A stretch of DNA of 64,000 nucleotides from Actinomycetes bacterium (GTDB lineage Bacteria > Actinomycetota > Acidimicrobiia > Acidimicrobiales > JABEUL01). The notes beneath the pieces were generated by a model. It searched no databases and was not told the DNA's origin. It worked only from the letters and a program-made list of their open reading frames with translations. Below are positions 46,076 through 54,439 of the stretch, piece by piece. Every line of letters starts with the position of its first letter. Position 1 is the first letter of the stretch. Where the stretch lies: NCBI GenBank assembly GCA_021852345.1, contig JAJZNL010000014.1, positions 94,179 through 158,178 on the forward strand, read 5' to 3'. Position numbers and translations under genes: made by a program.

Positions 46076-47665
46076 ATGAGCGATCTAAACAATGATTTAA
46101 AAATAGGATCTTTTAGCGATAGCGGACCCTGGCGCATTGAGCCTGAAACTATTGACTGGAAACGTATTTCCGACCAATTAAACGAGGATGCCCAAAAACA
46201 GATTGATGACATATTAAAACCTAATTCAGTCCCCCCTGTTTTAAGAACTGCAGATATTGTTTTCGGGCTCTCAAAGGCCGTCGGAAAGTGGTACTTCACA
46301 TCTCGAGGATCTACGAAATCAAAGTCTTACTCGATAATTTCGCGCAATTTAAAAAACACTTTTCAAAAATTCGGTCCAACATATGTAAAATTGGGTCAGA
46401 TAATATCATCTGGCGAAGGTATATTTCCGAGCGAATTAGTCAGTCAGTTCGTTAAATTAAGAGACCAAGTACCCGCGGAGCCCTTTGAGGTAGTTAGAAA
46501 TACTATTGAAACCGATCTCAATAGGCCTCTGGATGGAATTTTTAAATCATTCTCTTACGAACCAATCGCAGCGGCATCGATAGCGCAAGTTTACGACGCA
46601 ACTTTGATTACCGGCGAAGAAGTTGTAGTAAAAGTTCAACGCTCCAATATCGCCCAAAAAGTGAGGCAAGACTTGCAAGTTATGAAATGGATAGCTCCAT
46701 TTCTTGTTGGCAAGATTCCGATAACTGCATTAGCCAACCCCCCTGCACTCGTGGAACTGTTCGCTAACACTATTATTCAGGAATTAGACTTTCGAATCGA
46801 AGCAAATAATATGCTTGATATCGCCGCAGTGCTGGCCGAAACCAATCAACGAAATATCATCGTTCCAAGACCTCATCCTACTCTGGTTACTAAGAGAGTG
46901 TTAGTAATGGAAAAACTAAGCGGATTTAAATGGGACGACGTGACGGGCATGCAAGATGCGGGAATCGATACCGAAGCTGTATTGCGAGCTGGAATGATCT
47001 CTTTTTTTGAAGGCACAATGTTTTATGGAGTTTTCCACGGTGATCTTCACGGAGGAAATCTATTTGTAGACGAAAAAGGCAGAGTTGCTTTGTTGGATTT
47101 TGGTATTGTCGGTCGCTTAGATCCACTAAAAAGACTTGCCTTTCTAAAATTATTGATAGGAGCTCTATCCAATCAAGTCGAACAACAGATAGAGGCGCTT
47201 AAAGAGTTAGAAGCTTTGCCGAAAGACGTTGATACTCAGAAATTAATCGTTGATCTCAAGTTAGATCAACCAGTTGTAGATCCGACTACCCTCGGTGCCG
47301 AAGAGATGATCAGAGAGCTTCAGGAAATCACCAAAAGTTTGCTGGGGATAGGAGCGAAACTTCCAAAAGAGCTCATGCTTTTCGCCAAAAATATGTTGTT
47401 TCTAGATTCGGCTATCGCAAAATTAGCGCCTAATTTAAACATTATCCAAGAGATTGCTGATATATCAACCTATTTTGCGAAGGAACACGGTCAACGCATT
47501 TCAAAAGAGGTTGGATTCGAAATTAACGAAAACAATATAGACCTTGAGGGAATCAAAGCTTCATTTGGATTGACCAATGAAGTTGAATCATTAACTTATA
47601 AAGATATCGCCGAAAGACGAAACAAAATTAGAGAAACCTTTGACTCAGTAAAAAAGAAACCCTAA
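46076..47665 (+). CDS. UbiB/AarF/ABC1-family atypical kinase-like protein
   Basis: A 529-residue protein with the ABC1 signature: FGPTYVKLGQIISS near 99-112 (KxGQ motif, Lys105-Gln108), an Ala-rich loop EPIAAASIAQVYDA near 161-174 in place of the usual Gly loop, VVVKVQR with the ATP-binding Lys near 185, YGVFHGDLHGGNLFVDEKG near 317-335 and VALLDFGIVGRLD with the metal-binding Asp near 342. Members support quinone or lipid metabolism by ATPase activity, usually without protein kinase activity. Actinobacteria here use menaquinone, so a UbiB role in ubiquinone is unlikely. The last 60 residues are hydrophilic and no terminal membrane anchor is evident. Confidence 0.9.
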   Translation: MSDLNNDLKIGSFSDSGPWRIEPETIDWKRISDQLNEDAQKQIDDILKPNSVPPVLRTADIVFGLSKAVGKWYFTSRGSTKSKSYSIISRNLKNTFQKFGPTYVKLGQIISSGEGIFPSELVSQFVKLRDQVPAEPFEVVRNTIETDLNRPLDGIFKSFSYEPIAAASIAQVYDATLITGEEVVVKVQRSNIAQKVRQDLQVMKWIAPFLVGKIPITALANPPALVELFANTIIQELDFRIEANNMLDIAAVLAETNQRNIIVPRPHPTLVTKRVLVMEKLSGFKWDDVTGMQDAGIDTEAVLRAGMISFFEGTMFYGVFHGDLHGGNLFVDEKGRVALLDFGIVGRLDPLKRLAFLKLLIGALSNQVEQQIEALKELEALPKDVDTQKLIVDLKLDQPVVDPTTLGAEEMIRELQEITKSLLGIGAKLPKELMLFAKNMLFLDSAIAKLAPNLNIIQEIADISTYFAKEHGQRISKEVGFEINENNIDLEGIKASFGLTNEVESLTYKDIAERRNKIRETFDSVKKKP

Positions 47666-47810
47666 AATTTAATGTTGTTTTGGAAAACAAACGGATTGAC
47701 CATTTTAAGAGAAAAATGTTCAATTTTGAAATATTAAATTTTTAACCACGATTTAACATCTATGAATCTGGCTATTAAAATGTTTCAGTTCGGAAAAAAG
47801 GAGTTTATTA

Positions 47811-48656
47811 ATGACGGATTACCAACAAAACACCGATGATGAATCAACCGATGATGATTCGGAATCGTCGAAAAAGGCTCGAGGTGAGGATGATGTTCAA
47901 TCAAAACCTGTAAGAGGCCTGTGGCTGTTGAGTTCTACCGCCAAGGTGAAACCGCTAGGCTCGGTGACCCATTTGGGAGCGCCTGACATTACCGAAGAAG
48001 GCAATCCGGCCGTAAGTATAGTATCAAATTCACAAGGAAACGGATACTGGATAGTTTACGCCAACGGAAAGATTGACCCATTGGGTGCTGCGGTGGGATT
48101 TGAAGGTGTCTTAATAGAAGAGGGCTCGGTAACTGCGGCCGGTTCAACGAGCGACAGCGGACTTATTCTAGCGCTTTCTACTGGAGGTATTAAGGTTATA
48201 GGATCGGCAGAATTTCTAGGATCAGCTTCAGATATGGGTCTAACGTCACCGGTTTCCGACATGGCAATTATTAAAGGCGGTTACTGGCTCTTAACTCGAT
48301 CGGGTAGAGTTATAAATTTTGGAGAGACCATATTCTTGGGATCCGCTTCGGAAACAGTCGAGGAACGAGGCGTCGATGCGGTATCGATGGCTAGTCACCC
48401 AAAAGGTGACGGCTATTGGATAGCTCTTTCTGATGGATTTGTCATTTCTTGCGGAAGATCTATCTTTAGCGGCCGGCTTGAGGATCCGCAGTTCCCCGTA
48501 GTTTCAATTATTTCAACCCACGATGGCAATGGATATTGGCTTATCGATGCCAATGGCGGAGTATTCCCCTTCGGTGAAGCCAACGGATTTGAAGACTTTG
48601 CTAAAAATGATACCGAAGGATTTGGTCAGATAGTTTCTGTCACGCCCGTATTTTAA
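47811..48656 (+). CDS. Propeller-type repeat protein without signal peptide
   Basis: The 281-residue product has an acidic, disordered start (residues 1-35, many Asp, Ser, Glu) and then about six repeats of roughly 40 residues, each built around GYWxxxxxGxxxxxG. Examples are GNGYWIVYANGKIDPLG, GGYWLLTRSGRVINFG, GDGYWIALSDGFVISCG and GNGYWLIDANGGVFPFG. The pattern is that of the GYWLVASDGGVFSFG repeats abundant in secreted actinobacterial, especially acidimicrobial, proteins, thought to fold as beta-propellers. Unlike those, this copy has no signal peptide or membrane helix, so it should be cytosolic. A good GGAG site precedes the ATG. It follows the ABC1-kinase gene by 145 bases. Binding partner unknown. 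Confidence 0.8.
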   Translation: MTDYQQNTDDESTDDDSESSKKARGEDDVQSKPVRGLWLLSSTAKVKPLGSVTHLGAPDITEEGNPAVSIVSNSQGNGYWIVYANGKIDPLGAAVGFEGVLIEEGSVTAAGSTSDSGLILALSTGGIKVIGSAEFLGSASDMGLTSPVSDMAIIKGGYWLLTRSGRVINFGETIFLGSASETVEERGVDAVSMASHPKGDGYWIALSDGFVISCGRSIFSGRLEDPQFPVVSIISTHDGNGYWLIDANGGVFPFGEANGFEDFAKNDTEGFGQIVSVTPVF

Positions 48657-49487
48657 AATTAGTTACTATCGAAGTTCTGTGAGTTCGATCTAACGCTGAC
48701 ATATTACCGTTGCAAGTACTTTAAGAACTGTCATCTGTGTAGAACTAATTACTTAATTTTATCGGAAACTCTCGACAACTACCCGTGGAATTAAAGTTTT
48801 TATAAAATTGATTGTATTGATAGATACAAACCTGCACTTTATGAATACTGTAATGCATTGAAACCTCAGGGGATCAAGGTTTATAAGCTGTGATGGATCC
48901 AGTACCCGACGAGAACATAGAGTCCGATGACACCTGGTTATCGCCATGAACATACAGAAACAATGTCAGTGAATACAGTACGTCAAAATTTTGTGTAGGC
49001 GATAAACCGTCAACGCCAATTAAACCATTTGAGGATTTACAAACAGGACTCCCTAAACCTACATTACCAGTGTTGTGTTTTAACGGCTTAAATTCATAAA
49101 TCATTAAGACATAGACAAACATATTTTTAAGTTAAAATACAACGTTTTTAATACTTCAGTTGGCAAACACCACTGACCTTTTTGAAATTTGGCTTATTTT
49201 ACTTCGGCTCCAGATTTTAAGCATTACATTGGGACAATACGCACGTCAACAGGCGTTTTACTATTGTAAATTGCCAGTGACCTGCACACTGCAAGACAAA
49301 TTTAACATTCACGACTAAATTTAATGAGCAACCGCTTCACAATTTGCATATTCGGTCAAATTCATTTATAATACAAATACTTAAGACGATAATTTATATA
49401 TGAAAACAATTATTAATTGGCTTAAAAATCGATAAAATACTATTATTGGATTCGTCAAATGAATTATTTAATAGGTTTAGGAATAAA
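48657..49487. other. Long spacer before the FIST-domain gene
   Basis: About 830 bases. GC rises to about 40-47 % between 48841 and 49080, where a doubtful minus-strand reading frame lies (48874-49122), and falls to about 20-28 % on either side. A 24-base motif at 49229-49252 recurs almost unchanged at 61646-61668. No RNA family was recognised. Confidence 0.5.
48874..49122 (-). CDS. Doubtful 82-residue reading frame, possible gene remnant
   Basis: The frame coincides with a local GC rise, which favours past or present coding. Its product contains KPLKHNTGNVGLGSPVC and SMFSSGTGSITAYKP stretches, looks extracellular or beta-rich, and matches no family I know. It has no ribosome-binding site and starts in very AT-rich DNA. 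It could be the end of a decayed larger gene or a chance frame in a structured RNA. Confidence 0.25.
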   Translation of the reverse strand: MFVYVLMIYEFKPLKHNTGNVGLGSPVCKSSNGLIGVDGLSPTQNFDVLYSLTLFLYVHGDNQVSSDSMFSSGTGSITAYKP

Positions 49488-50657
49488 TTGAAAGTAACAT
49501 CAGCGCTAACTCAACACCCGGAAGCCGCACAAGCGGTAGGTGAAATCGCCGGACAAATTTTAGAATCATCGTCGTCGCAACCGAACATACTGTTAAATTT
49601 TATAACGCCGGCGTACGAAAACGATATTTCTGAGATAAATAAGACTCTGTACGATCTGATCAACCCGTTTTCGTCTTTTACCTGTATTTCAGAAGGCATT
49701 ATTGGGATAAACCAAGAAGTCGAGATAGGTCCAGGAATTTCATCTATGGCTCTAAATTGTGATGATGCCATTATGCTAGATCTTTCGTTTTTTAGCACTT
49801 TAAATCTTAAATCCGAAACCGACAAACAAGAGTGGACTTCTTATTCAACGACTTGGAGCGATGCACTCGGGCAGACTCCCAGTTTTATGATTTTAATTGC
49901 AAATCCTTTTAGATTTGACATAGGGTCATATATGCAATGGCACGAGGAATACTTTGGGGATGTACCCGTTATTGGTTCTTTGATGTACGGAACAGGCCCA
50001 CAAGATCAACGTCTATTTGCAGGAGAGAATATGAAACTAGTGACGGCCATAGCATTACTCTTTGGCCAACAATCTGTTGTAAAGCCTGTATATAGTTATT
50101 CTTTTTCGCCGGTAGGTGAGCCTTTTACCGTTACCGGTGCAGAGGAAGCCGAAATAATTTCCCTAGGTAATAAAAATCCGCTTGACTATCTGATTAGATT
50201 AGCTACGACAAAGTTTTCAAAAAACCAAATACGACTAGTTAATAATGGGATGTTAAAGCTTGGAAAAGTTATAAATGATTCGAAATTAACCTTTAGACCC
50301 GATGATTTCATTCCGCTCGACATTATTGGAGTCAAACAAGACATTGGCTCTTTGATAGTCGAATCAACAATAGAGATAGGTTCAACTGTGCAATTCTTAT
50401 TAGACGATCCCGTTTCTGCCTCTAACGACTTTGCTGATGTCTTAGGAGCAAATAAGGCAAAGGCCGCCATACTTTTTCCAAATGAGTTTCGTGGTAAAGG
50501 GTTTTTTGGTAAGCCCCACCAAGATGCCAAGACACTTAGCACAACGATTGCGCCAAATGCGGTTTGCGGTCACTTTTCCAAATTGCCCTTTTGCTATTCA
50601 AACCGCATTGTTCAACAGTCAAAAAACGCAATTTCCGTAGCAGTATTTGAATCTTGA
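49488..50657 (+). CDS. FIST-domain sensory protein
   Basis: The protein has a FIST N domain (about residues 1-200) and FIST C domain (about 210-385). Both are proposed small-ligand sensors. It opens KVTSALTQHPEAAQAVGEIAG, as family members do, and ends with EFRGKGFFGKPHQDAKTL followed by CGHFS and a YSNRIVQQS stretch. The start TTG at 49488 is chosen because TTTAGGAAT lies 6 bases before it and the family starts at this point; a TTG at 49446 would add 14 residues. No kinase, cyclase or chemoreceptor domain is fused or adjacent, so the output partner is unknown. Confidence 0.8.
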   Translation: MKVTSALTQHPEAAQAVGEIAGQILESSSSQPNILLNFITPAYENDISEINKTLYDLINPFSSFTCISEGIIGINQEVEIGPGISSMALNCDDAIMLDLSFFSTLNLKSETDKQEWTSYSTTWSDALGQTPSFMILIANPFRFDIGSYMQWHEEYFGDVPVIGSLMYGTGPQDQRLFAGENMKLVTAIALLFGQQSVVKPVYSYSFSPVGEPFTVTGAEEAEIISLGNKNPLDYLIRLATTKFSKNQIRLVNNGMLKLGKVINDSKLTFRPDDFIPLDIIGVKQDIGSLIVESTIEIGSTVQFLLDDPVSASNDFADVLGANKAKAAILFPNEFRGKGFFGKPHQDAKTLSTTIAPNAVCGHFSKLPFCYSNRIVQQSKNAISVAVFES

Positions 50658-50852
50658 GCTCCTTTGGAGACGAGTTGAATTTGTATACCAAATTTTACGT
50701 CAATACTAATCTTCACTATGGAACGTTTTTTATAATTATTGAGTCACTAGCTACAGCCAAACTTAAAGGCGAGATGGCAATTCAATTAATAAAAGTGCAT
50801 AAACAAGATAACCGATAACAAAATAACAAGTAGATATAAGGAATTCAAGCTA

Positions 50853-51527
50853 ATGGAAGATAACGATAATATTTCAAATCCAACTTCAGGTCAAATACTT
50901 AAGGCAGACGAGCCAAGAAGTATGGCCGCAGGCGCATTACGAAAATTAGGACATGCTTTTGTGTCTCATGAGATAGACGAAACCTTATTGACGAACATTC
51001 ATACAACTATTGATAAACTTTTACCCACAATCAACAAAGGTGAAAAAAGGGTACGGGCAATAGCAGCCATGAAACGAGCCGCCTTTGCAAAAGCGCCAAA
51101 GGATCAAGAAAGCATCGATCATTTCCCAGATTGCGTTGTCTCAGGGTTGGAAAATCCTATGGGAATTGCAGCTTCTGGATATCGAGATAAGGACGATGCC
51201 GTCATAGATGTTACCCTCGGGGCAGCCTTTGAAGGAGCTCCCAATCGGGCCCATGGAGGCATAGTTGCGGCATTGTTTGATGACGTAATGGGGATGATAT
51301 TAAATATAATAGAAACTCCGGCTTTTACGGGAAGGCTAACGATTAACTATTTGGCCCCTACACCTGTTAACGAACCCCTTGAATTTAGGGCGCAATGTGA
51401 TCGCATTGAGGGTAGAAAAATTTATGTCTCAGCAAAAGCTTTGCACGGCGAAAATATCATTGCTACGGCTGAAGCGATATTTATTTCCGTATCGCAATCT
51501 AAATTTATTTCGCAAGAACAAAAATAG
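50853..51527 (+). CDS. PaaI-like hotdog thioesterase
   Basis: A 224-residue protein. The first 90 residues are helical and hydrophilic; the hotdog domain follows from about residue 95 with the family core GAPNRAHGGIVAALFDDVMG near 128-147, containing the His-Gly-Gly and acidic residue of 4HBT/PaaI enzymes, then GRLTINYLAPTPVNEPLEF. Such enzymes hydrolyse acyl-CoA thioesters; the substrate cannot be told. Neighbours give no pathway. Confidence 0.85.
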   Translation: MEDNDNISNPTSGQILKADEPRSMAAGALRKLGHAFVSHEIDETLLTNIHTTIDKLLPTINKGEKRVRAIAAMKRAAFAKAPKDQESIDHFPDCVVSGLENPMGIAASGYRDKDDAVIDVTLGAAFEGAPNRAHGGIVAALFDDVMGMILNIIETPAFTGRLTINYLAPTPVNEPLEFRAQCDRIEGRKIYVSAKALHGENIIATAEAIFISVSQSKFISQEQK

Positions 51528-51894
51528 GACCGTAGCTCGGCAAGTTTCCTTGTTGTAAACGCTCGTCATTGGTGACGATAACCATCCGCAAAGAGGCATA
51601 TCTATAATTTGATTTGCCTTATTGATTTCTTTTTTTATTGACTTTATTGTCTTTTAGAACACTAAGTCTATGAAAGATACACAAGTGAGTTTTTTCTCTG
51701 AATTCATAGCTATTAAAGCCTGCCGATCGTTGGAATTAACCAGACATAAGCCAGAACAGATCCAAATTAAACGCATGTGTATTTGGCCTGACGCAATTAC
51801 AACTCAAAATCCTGCCTTTTTAAATCACGAAACCCTTAGAAAGTTACTTTGTCAGTCGCAGCTCAGTACAAACATCATGGTCATAAATCACGTT
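51528..51894. other. Spacer after the thioesterase gene
   Basis: 367 bases. The first 70 are GC-richer (about 45 %) and contain a 5-bp hairpin (CGTCA TTGG TGACG). The region 51601-51660 is about 22 % GC. A 76-codon plus-strand frame (51670-51900) has no ribosome-binding site and overlaps the zinc-ribbon gene; I do not accept it as a gene. Confidence 0.45.
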
Positions 51895-52137
51895 TTATAA
51901 CAGATTTGTTTTCGAGTTCGCTTTGGTTACAATATTGGTAGCACAATTTCGGTTATTGATGTTTGACCTGTAATCGTATTTTTTATCGTTCTTTCTCTCA
52001 ACTGAATTTTCAGTTATTCTAAGATTGCAACTGTTGTTTTTATTGCACCATTTCAAACACGATCGAGCCAATTTTTCATCATAATAATGCAAACCGCAAA
52101 ACTCGCATTTATAAGTGGCGTCGCCAATATTGTCCAT
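51895..52137 (-). CDS. Small zinc-ribbon-like protein (CxxC...CxxxC)
   Basis: An 80-residue protein whose first half has a clear cysteine pattern: YKCEFCGLHYYDEKLARSC with Cys11, Cys14 and Cys27, then Cys31 and Cys37 in LKWCNKNNSCNL. The arrangement Cx2CG-x-xY-x5-A-x2-C-x3-C-x5-CNL is one I associate with short zinc-finger-like proteins seen mainly in archaea and scattered bacteria; function unknown. The second half is polar, rich in Asn and Lys, and may be disordered. It lies downstream of patA on the same strand, about 190 bases away, in the place where pimA would be expected. Confidence 0.6.
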   Translation of the reverse strand: MDNIGDATYKCEFCGLHYYDEKLARSCLKWCNKNNSCNLRITENSVERKNDKKYDYRSNINNRNCATNIVTKANSKTNLL

Positions 52138-52326
52138 CAGTTAAATTTTAGCCAAATCGCGCTAAATTAACGTATCTTTTCAATGTTTAAATCTCCTAAC
52201 ATTACATTTAAATCATCTCTTAGGGCCTATGGACTAAACTGCCTTATGAAGCCTGTAGGCAAGTTCGCTTCTAAGTTCAAGTGACACATAGCATACCGAT
52301 TGGCGTATCTGGCTCCATTTGATGAT

Positions 52327-53247
52327 CTAATTTATGTTATCGCTAGTTTTTACCTCATCTATTGGCCAATTTGGCTGGAATACATGCCATTCAGTCGGAG
52401 CCACTTTGATAGCTTTTTCCAAATTATCGGCAATTAATTGTGTCAAATTTTTTATGTCCGAGCGAAAATTCTTCGATGGCTCAAACTCTATCGCCGGCGA
52501 AAGATCAACAGTGAATCTCGAATTATTTTGTGTGTAGCTTGAATATACAGTTGCAATAACTATCGGGATTCCTGTTCTGAGCGACAGCACTGCAGGACCC
52601 ATGGGTAATGTTGTTTTTTCACCAAAAAAAACTACTTCAATTCCATTTTTTTGAATATCTCTATCCGACAACAATCCGACAATTCTTTTAGATTTGATCT
52701 CTTTGACTAATTTTGCAGCCGCATCTTTATCTAAACCGATAACTTTAAGTCCGTTGTTCTCCCTAATCTTTACAAAGAAATCGAACAACTGCGGGGGCTC
52801 CAGTTTTTCGGCGACGGTAGTCATCGTATAGCCTCTTTTTACGAACCAAGTTGCTCCTACGTCCCAATTTCCCATATGGGGCATTACTACTATGACATTC
52901 GAGTATTTCTTAAAGGTCTCGTTAAATTGATCCAAATTAGGGCATGCAACGCTCGCATCTAATTTTGAAAATGGCCAACGGAAAGCTTGACTGGATTCTA
53001 TCCAGTATCGGATGTACGACCGAAACGATTCCTCGACATATTTGGGTAACTTATCTTCGGATATTTCAGGCATTAACCTTCTCATGTGAGTAAGAGCGAC
53101 TTTGTATCTTACGGGCGTAATATTCTTCGCAAACTTAGCTCCTATTGAAGAGATGGGAGCAACCAACGAATCAGGAATCATCGATAAAGCATGGAAACCC
53201 GCCTTGAAAGAATAAATAACTAAAATATCTTTCTTGTTGACCGACAT
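52327..53247 (-). CDS. patA: Phosphatidylinositol mannoside acyltransferase (PatA-like)
   Basis: A 306-residue LpxL/HtrB-family acyltransferase. The catalytic H(x4)D is His124-Asp129 in VVMPHMGNWDVGATW, followed by LLSDRDIQKNGIEVVFFGEKTTLPMGPAVLSLRTGIPIV-like sequence near 192-230 typical of the family. PatA adds palmitate to mannose of PIMs on the inner leaflet. It follows pgsA (72 bases) as in mycobacteria, supporting the PatA identity over a lipid A type enzyme. The expected next gene, pimA, is not here but at 29836-30981. Confidence 0.85.
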   Translation of the reverse strand: MSVNKKDILVIYSFKAGFHALSMIPDSLVAPISSIGAKFAKNITPVRYKVALTHMRRLMPEISEDKLPKYVEESFRSYIRYWIESSQAFRWPFSKLDASVACPNLDQFNETFKKYSNVIVVMPHMGNWDVGATWFVKRGYTMTTVAEKLEPPQLFDFFVKIRENNGLKVIGLDKDAAAKLVKEIKSKRIVGLLSDRDIQKNGIEVVFFGEKTTLPMGPAVLSLRTGIPIVIATVYSSYTQNNSRFTVDLSPAIEFEPSKNFRSDIKNLTQLIADNLEKAIKVAPTEWHVFQPNWPIDEVKTSDNIN

Positions 53248-53319
53248 ATTTTAGAGAATTAGCTGTATCCTATGAAAACACTAAACCGGTGTTAACCGAT
53301 AACGTCAATGTTATAAACA

Positions 53320-54249
53320 TTAATATTTCTTGCTAGTTCGTTTAAAAAACACCGAGCTCGAAGATTCATTTGCCCTAAATCTGGCAACTTTGATTCGTTC
53401 ACTCCCCGCTTGAGATCTTCTGGATGACTTGAACCCGAACTTAGAACCTGATTGCGGATCTTTTTTATCCTTACGTTCTTCGGCAGACTTACGTAGACGC
53501 TGCAGACGAAACCGCTCCTGAGAGTGAGGTCCTCTGCTTTCCAAACGCTTCTGTCGTCTCTCTTTTGCATATGCTAACCACTCGTTGTATACAAAATCTG
53601 CATTATCGATGATTGATGCCTGTCCCCAAATATTTAGAAAGCGATGTATAATCGTAACTGCCGTCAACGCCAATATTAGGATCAAAACGGGTACCAAAAT
53701 AATGCCGTTAAAGGAGATCGCAACTCCAAGTCCGATCAACCGCTCGGCTCTTTCCATTAAACCGCCTTTGCCCGACATCCCCAAAGATTCGGCCTTAGCC
53801 CGTTCATAAGAAACGACAAACCCTGCGGCCAAAATCGCCAACGGCAACAATGACAGTTCGCCTTCTTTATGAGCTATGAGGTACCAGCTTAAGGATCCGA
53901 AGATAAACGTATCAATGATTCTGTCAGATACCGAATCTAAAAATTTGCCTCTAATTGAAATCATCTTACGGGCGCGAGCAACTGCGCCGTCAAGAAAATC
54001 GGTGAGACCGGAAATCGTAATCATAACGACGCCGATCCAAAAATAACCTTCAGCTATAAAATATGCACAAACCAACGCCAAGGCTATCCCAAGCGTTGTC
54101 ACCTGATTTGGAGTTACTCTAGTTGCGACCAAAAATCTATTAATCTTAGAGCCAAACGAGTCTGACTTACTGCTCGGGTCAATCCGATTAATTGGGTCTA
54201 ATTCAGTAGAATTTCCTGAACTAGCTGATTTACGTCTGCCGTCGATCAT
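53320..54249 (-). CDS. pgsA: CDP-alcohol phosphatidyltransferase, phosphatidylinositol phosphate synthase type
   Basis: An integral membrane enzyme with the complete CDP-OH-P signature DFLDGAVARA...GKFLDSVSDR, giving four aspartates at about 84, 87, 105 and 109 (numbered from ATG 54249). A TTG at 54270 is an alternative start. About six membrane helices lie between residues 45 and 205. Position between HIT and patA identifies the actinobacterial PI-phosphate synthase that joins CDP-diacylglycerol and inositol 3-phosphate. Unlike the roughly 217-residue mycobacterial protein it carries a highly charged, mostly basic C-terminal tail of about 90-100 residues. Confidence 0.85.
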   Translation of the reverse strand: MIDGRRKSASSGNSTELDPINRIDPSSKSDSFGSKINRFLVATRVTPNQVTTLGIALALVCAYFIAEGYFWIGVVMITISGLTDFLDGAVARARKMISIRGKFLDSVSDRIIDTFIFGSLSWYLIAHKEGELSLLPLAILAAGFVVSYERAKAESLGMSGKGGLMERAERLIGLGVAISFNGIILVPVLILILALTAVTIIHRFLNIWGQASIIDNADFVYNEWLAYAKERRQKRLESRGPHSQERFRLQRLRKSAEERKDKKDPQSGSKFGFKSSRRSQAGSERIKVARFRANESSSSVFFKRTSKKY

Positions 54250-54439
54250 ACTTACAATTTTAACACCCAAAACTAATTAAATTTGCTTTTATTACAAATA
54301 ACTCGCAAACAGCGGTAGTCGGATGAAAACAACCAACATGGGTTGACGATTTGGCAGTTAATAAGTAACTAGGCTGAAAGTTTAGCAACAAAGTACATCA
54401 TTAAAATTCAATTAGTAAAAATGCTGTAGATAAATTGGA

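Noticed and set aside
51670..51900. 76-codon plus-strand reading frame
   Set aside because: No ribosome-binding site, no recognisable motif, and it overlaps the end of the better-supported zinc-ribbon gene.
52215..52320. Possible tRNA remnant in the spacer after patA
   Set aside because: A GTTCAAG string is present but the neighbouring bases do not pair as a T stem, and no cloverleaf can be drawn.
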